A stretch of DNA of 64,000 nt from Mycobacterium sp. DL (GTDB lineage Bacteria > Actinomycetota > Actinomycetes > Mycobacteriales > Mycobacteriaceae): assembly GCF_039729195.1 (NCBI RefSeq), contig NZ_CP155796.1:2976001-3040000 (forward strand), given 5' to 3'. How positions within the stretch are numbered: the stretch's first letter is position 1; the number at the start of each line of letters is the position of its first letter. Shown in pieces: positions 61,038-64,000 of the stretch. The notes beneath the pieces were generated by a model. The model had not been told where the DNA came from. It worked only from the letters and a program-made list of their open reading frames with translations, and made no database searches. The position numbers and the translations under genes were made by a program.

Positions 61038-62315
61038 TCAGTCGACGTCGCGGAGGACCAAGTCGTCCCAGGTGTCGCGGCGCACCACCAGCCTCGCGTC
61101 GCCATCGGCGACGAACACGACCGGGACGCGTCGCGCACCGTTGTACTGATTGGACATCGTGTAGCAGTACGCACCGGTGACCGGCACCGCGAGCAGGTCA
61201 CCGACCGCGGGGTCACTCAGGGACACGCCGTCGATGAGCTCGTCACCGGACTCGCAGTGCCGTCCGACCACGGTGACCGTGTCACCGCCGCCCACCCTCG
61301 ACACCAGCGTCGCCTCGAAACGCTGCCCGGTCAACGAGACCTCGAGGTTGTCGCCCATGCCACCGTCGACGGCGACGTGAACGATCTCACCGCGCTTGAT
61401 CGTGGTCACCCGGTAGACCGTGCAGGCGTTGTGCGCGACCATGCTTCGGCCCGGCTCGACGATCAACCTGCTGCCCTCGGGAAGCAGCGTGCGGGCCTGA
61501 GCCACCATGGCCTCGGCGTAGTCGTCGAGAGTCGGTGCGTTCTCGGCATAGGTGTAGCGCACCCCGAGTCCGCCACCGAGGTCGTAGGTCTCGAAGGTGC
61601 CGAGTCGGGCGATCGGCGCCACCGCCTCGGCCAGTTGATCGACGTCGAGCAGCTGCGAACCCACGTGTGTGTGGACGCCCTGCATGTGCAGTTTCGCGCT
61701 GCGCTCGATGCGAGTGATGGCGCTGCGGGCATCCTCGGGCAGCAGACCGAACTTCGAGCGGGCGTGGCCGGTCGCCTGGGAGGCGTGCGTCGCCGCCTGC
61801 ACACCGGGAATGACCCTGACCAGACATTGCTGCCGACGGCCTGCCGGCACCAGGTGCTCCAGTCGGTCGATGTCGTCGAAGTTGTCGACCACCACAAGCC
61901 CGACACCACGATCGACGGCCATCGCGACCTCTTCGTCGGTCTTGGCGTTGCCGTGCAGCACGAGTCGGGCGGGGTCGGCGCCCGCTTTCAACGCGGTCAG
62001 GATCTCGCCTCCGCCGGCGACGTCGAGATGCAGACCTTCCTGCACCATCACACGTTGAACGGCGGTACACGGGAACGATTTCGAGGCGAACGCCACATCC
62101 GCACGCGGCCACCGGCTGCGGAATGCGTTCAGGTAATCCCGGGCCCGTTGGCGCAGCGCGTGTTCGGCGACCACGATCACCGGCGTTCCGAACCGGGCGG
62201 CCACCTCCTCGAGGCGGCACCCGCCGACGACGACGGAGCCGTCGCCGTCGAGCCGGGTGCCCGGCGGGAAGAGCGAGATCAGCTCGTCGGCCGTGGGGGA
62301 GAGGGCGTGGCTCAC
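61038..62315 (-). CDS. lysA: Diaminopimelate decarboxylase-type PLP enzyme
   Basis: 425 residues. PLP-binding VAFASKSFPC (Lys at about 75), GNAKTDEEVAMAV, THVGSQLLDVDQLAEAVAPIARLG, YDLGGGLGVRYTYAENAP, LIVEPGRSMVAHNA and GRHCESGDELIDG (catalytic Cys) are the fold III decarboxylase motifs that convert meso-DAP to lysine. The GTG start gives VSHALSPTADELISLFP; the frame open to 62453 is not conserved. The housekeeping mycobacterial lysA usually sits beside argS and hom; this one sits beside malQ, so it may be a paralogue. Confidence 0.85.
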   Translation of the reverse strand: MSHALSPTADELISLFPPGTRLDGDGSVVVGGCRLEEVAARFGTPVIVVAEHALRQRARDYLNAFRSRWPRADVAFASKSFPCTAVQRVMVQEGLHLDVAGGGEILTALKAGADPARLVLHGNAKTDEEVAMAVDRGVGLVVVDNFDDIDRLEHLVPAGRRQQCLVRVIPGVQAATHASQATGHARSKFGLLPEDARSAITRIERSAKLHMQGVHTHVGSQLLDVDQLAEAVAPIARLGTFETYDLGGGLGVRYTYAENAPTLDDYAEAMVAQARTLLPEGSRLIVEPGRSMVAHNACTVYRVTTIKRGEIVHVAVDGGMGDNLEVSLTGQRFEATLVSRVGGGDTVTVVGRHCESGDELIDGVSLSDPAVGDLLAVPVTGAYCYTMSNQYNGARRVPVVFVADGDARLVVRRDTWDDLVLRDVD

Positions 62316-62358
62316 GGTCCCAGCGTGCCACCCGACGGCTTCGGTAGTGTCCCGAACC

Positions 62359-63555
62359 ATGGCGCCGGAACCGCACAGCGCCGCAGCGCCCAACCGGCGG
62401 GCCCGCATCGCCGTCGCGGCGCTGTTCCTGACCAACGGCGCCCTCTTCGCCAACCTGCTACCCCGCTACCCGGAGATCAAATCGGACCTGGTCATGTCCA
62501 ACGCCGGCTACGGAGTCGCCGTCGGGGCGTTCTCGGCGGGGGCCCTGCTGGCCGGGCTCACCGCGGCATCACTGATCCGCCGTTTCCAGTCCGCACGTGT
62601 GGCCGTCGCCTCCACGGTGGTCCTCGCGGCGTTCATCGTGCTCGCCGCATCGGCCCCGTCACCGCTGGTGTTCGCCGCGGCGCTGTTCGTCGCGGGCGCG
62701 GGCGACGCCATCACCGACGTCGCACAGAACATGAATGGCCTTCGGCTGCAACGTGATTACGGACGATCGATCATCAACTCACTGCATGCGGTGTGGGCGG
62801 TCGGCGCCGTCGCGGGCGGCTTGATGGGCGCGGCGGCAATCGCCGTGCACGTCCCGCGCCCGGTTCATCTGGGCGTTGCGGCGGTGGTGTTGTGCTCGGT
62901 GGTCGCGGTGGCCTATCCCCACCTGCTGCACGGGCCCGACCACGAGGACCACCCGTCGCCGCACAGCACACGCTGGCGGGAGGTCAGAGCGCCGGTGTAC
63001 CTGTCGTTGCTCGCCCTGGTCGGCATCGCGATCGCCGGCGCTTGCGTCGAGGACGCGGGAAGCTCCTGGGCCACGCTCTATCTGCGTGACAGTCTCGGCG
63101 CGCCGGGTTCAGTCGCCGCCCTGGGATATGTCGCGCTGGTCGGGTTCATGTTCGTCGGGCGGCTGATCGGCGATCGCCTCGTCGACCGGTTCGGCGAGCG
63201 GGCCGTGGCCCGGGCAGGCGGCATGATCGCCGCCGTCGGCATGGGCACCGCACTGGCCTTCCCGACGGTGCCGGGCACCGTCGCGGGTTTCGCGGCCGCC
63301 GGGTTGGGGGTGGCCACCGTGGTGCCCGCCGCGATGCGCGCCGCCGACGAACTGCCCGGCCTTCGGGCGGGCACCGGGTTGACGGTGCTGACCTGGCTGA
63401 TGCGGGCGGGGTTCCTCGGCGCACCGTTGATCGTCGGTGTCGTCGCGGATGCGACCAGCCTGCGGGTCGGACTGCTCATCGTCCCGGTCGCCGGCGTAAC
63501 GCTGATGATGCTCGCCGGCGCGCTCAGTGCGACGAGGCGGCGCGGGACCGTCTGA
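62359..63555 (+). CDS. MFS transporter
   Basis: 398 residues with about twelve membrane helices. LTNGALFANLLPRYPEIKSDLVMS opens the first bundle, and GDAITDVAQNMNGLRLQRDYGRSIINSLHAVWAVGAV contains the family-like core of YbjJ/FucP-related MFS. Substrate unknown. ATG 62359, since the upstream frame to 62257 overlaps lysA. Confidence 0.88.
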   Translation: MAPEPHSAAAPNRRARIAVAALFLTNGALFANLLPRYPEIKSDLVMSNAGYGVAVGAFSAGALLAGLTAASLIRRFQSARVAVASTVVLAAFIVLAASAPSPLVFAAALFVAGAGDAITDVAQNMNGLRLQRDYGRSIINSLHAVWAVGAVAGGLMGAAAIAVHVPRPVHLGVAAVVLCSVVAVAYPHLLHGPDHEDHPSPHSTRWREVRAPVYLSLLALVGIAIAGACVEDAGSSWATLYLRDSLGAPGSVAALGYVALVGFMFVGRLIGDRLVDRFGERAVARAGGMIAAVGMGTALAFPTVPGTVAGFAAAGLGVATVVPAAMRAADELPGLRAGTGLTVLTWLMRAGFLGAPLIVGVVADATSLRVGLLIVPVAGVTLMMLAGALSATRRRGTV

Positions 63556-63623
63556 CGGAGACTGCAGTTCTGACCATGTGCCACGCGCCCTCCGCCTAGC
63601 CTGAACTCCACATGTCGCCATCC

Positions 63624-63641
63624 TGGTACAGTGGCGTACCA
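63624..63641. promoter_or_regulatory. Inverted repeat before the carboxylesterase gene
   Basis: TGGTAC-AGTGGC-GTACCA, six-base arms, 24 bases upstream of the ATG at 63665. It looks like a TetR-type operator or part of a promoter. Overlap with the ribosome site (GAAGGAG, 63652-63658) is avoided. Confidence 0.4.
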
Positions 63642-63664
63642 AGTACCGATCGAAGGAGTTCGGC

Positions 63665-64000
63665 ATGACCGCGGACGCGACGACTCGCGACAGGGCAGGC
63701 GGACGGCCCGTGGTGGACACCACCTACGGCCCGGTGCGCGGCGTGGACGACGGAACCGTCAAGGCATGGAAGGCGGTTCGCTACGCCGCACCGCCGGTCG
63801 GGGAGCTCCGGTGGCGGGCGCCCGAGCCGCCGTCGGCGTGGTCGGAGCCCGCCGACGCCGGCCGGGTGGGCCCGGTGTGCCCCCAACCGACCGACCCCAG
63901 GATCCCGATCGATCTCGGCGCCCCGCAGGGCGAGGACTTCCTGACGCTCAACGTCTGGGCGCCGCCGGGCACCCAGCCCGGTGACAACAAGCCGGTGATG
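63665..64000 (+). CDS. Carboxylesterase type B, N-terminal part (runs off the window)
   Basis: An open frame of 112 codons to the last base. It begins at the ATG with GAAGGAG eight bases upstream and reads PVVDTTYGPVRGVDDGTVKA, VRYAAPPVGELRWRAPEPP and GPVCPQPTDP, GEDFLTLNVWAPPG. These are the type B carboxylesterase/PnbA motifs before the GxSxG serine, which lies beyond the window. The enzyme hydrolyses carboxylic esters. Confidence 0.92.
   Translation, partial: MTADATTRDRAGGRPVVDTTYGPVRGVDDGTVKAWKAVRYAAPPVGELRWRAPEPPSAWSEPADAGRVGPVCPQPTDPRIPIDLGAPQGEDFLTLNVWAPPGTQPGDNKPVM

Overview
The window is high-GC actinobacterial DNA, almost certainly from a rapidly growing mycobacterium (Mycolicibacterium-like). 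This rests on an MmpS/MmpL cassette with a DUF732 protein, GjpA-type surface proteins, an F420-type LLM oxidoreductase, monomeric isocitrate dehydrogenase, a KatG with a smegmatis-like N-terminus behind a furA remnant, an IdeR-like box, and many GTG/TTG starts with 4-nt gene overlaps. No database search was run; family names come from recognising motifs and sequence.

Layout. 1-5.0 kb: end of cmk, der, two TauE/SafE anion exporters and an Fe-S (6-4)-type photolyase. The second exporter is preceded by a short ORF with a Trp-Cys-Cys run and a predicted structure hiding its Shine-Dalgarno, i.e. a probable cysteine-sensing attenuator. 5.1-5.8 kb: tRNA-Pro(GGG), a strong terminator and a frameshifted integrase remnant. 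5.8-17.1 kb: envelope and stress genes (two GjpA-like proteins, the second under an IdeR-like promoter, htpG, a sulfatase, a secreted phosphodiesterase). 17.1-21 kb: a secreted LAS-like protein, an orphan SigF-type sigma factor and a FUSC transporter. 21.2-25.1 kb: one operon of 3Fe-4S ferredoxin, ferredoxin reductase, P450 and Zn alcohol dehydrogenase, which looks like a complete hydroxylation-oxidation route. 25-36 kb: DUF4267-like membrane protein, icd2, a DUF7159-like protein, an acyltransferase, a truncated furA in front of katG, tex and a lipoprotein.

36-40 kb: ethanolamine permease-eutB-eutC, translationally coupled and without microcompartment genes. 40-44 kb: a second DUF7159-like protein, an acyl-CoA dehydrogenase-like flavoprotein, a DJ-1/AraC regulator and a quinone oxidoreductase. 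44.5-49.3 kb: mmpS-mmpL-DUF732-DUF5078-methyltransferase, apparently one envelope lipid or siderophore export operon, with a palindrome in the divergent promoter shared with a second P450. 50.8-58.8 kb: small conserved mycobacterial genes, a Nudix hydrolase, an LLM oxidoreductase, and a two-gene unit pairing a ferredoxin-type reductase with a PF10118 protein that shows a full ferritin-like diiron ligand set. 58.8-64 kb: malQ, a stand-alone lysA, an MFS transporter and the start of a carboxylesterase.

The best candidates for new biology are the cysteine uORF attenuator, the PF10118 diiron/reductase pair, the IdeR-like control of a GjpA-like protein, the furA remnant upstream of an intact katG, and the paired DUF7159-like proteins.
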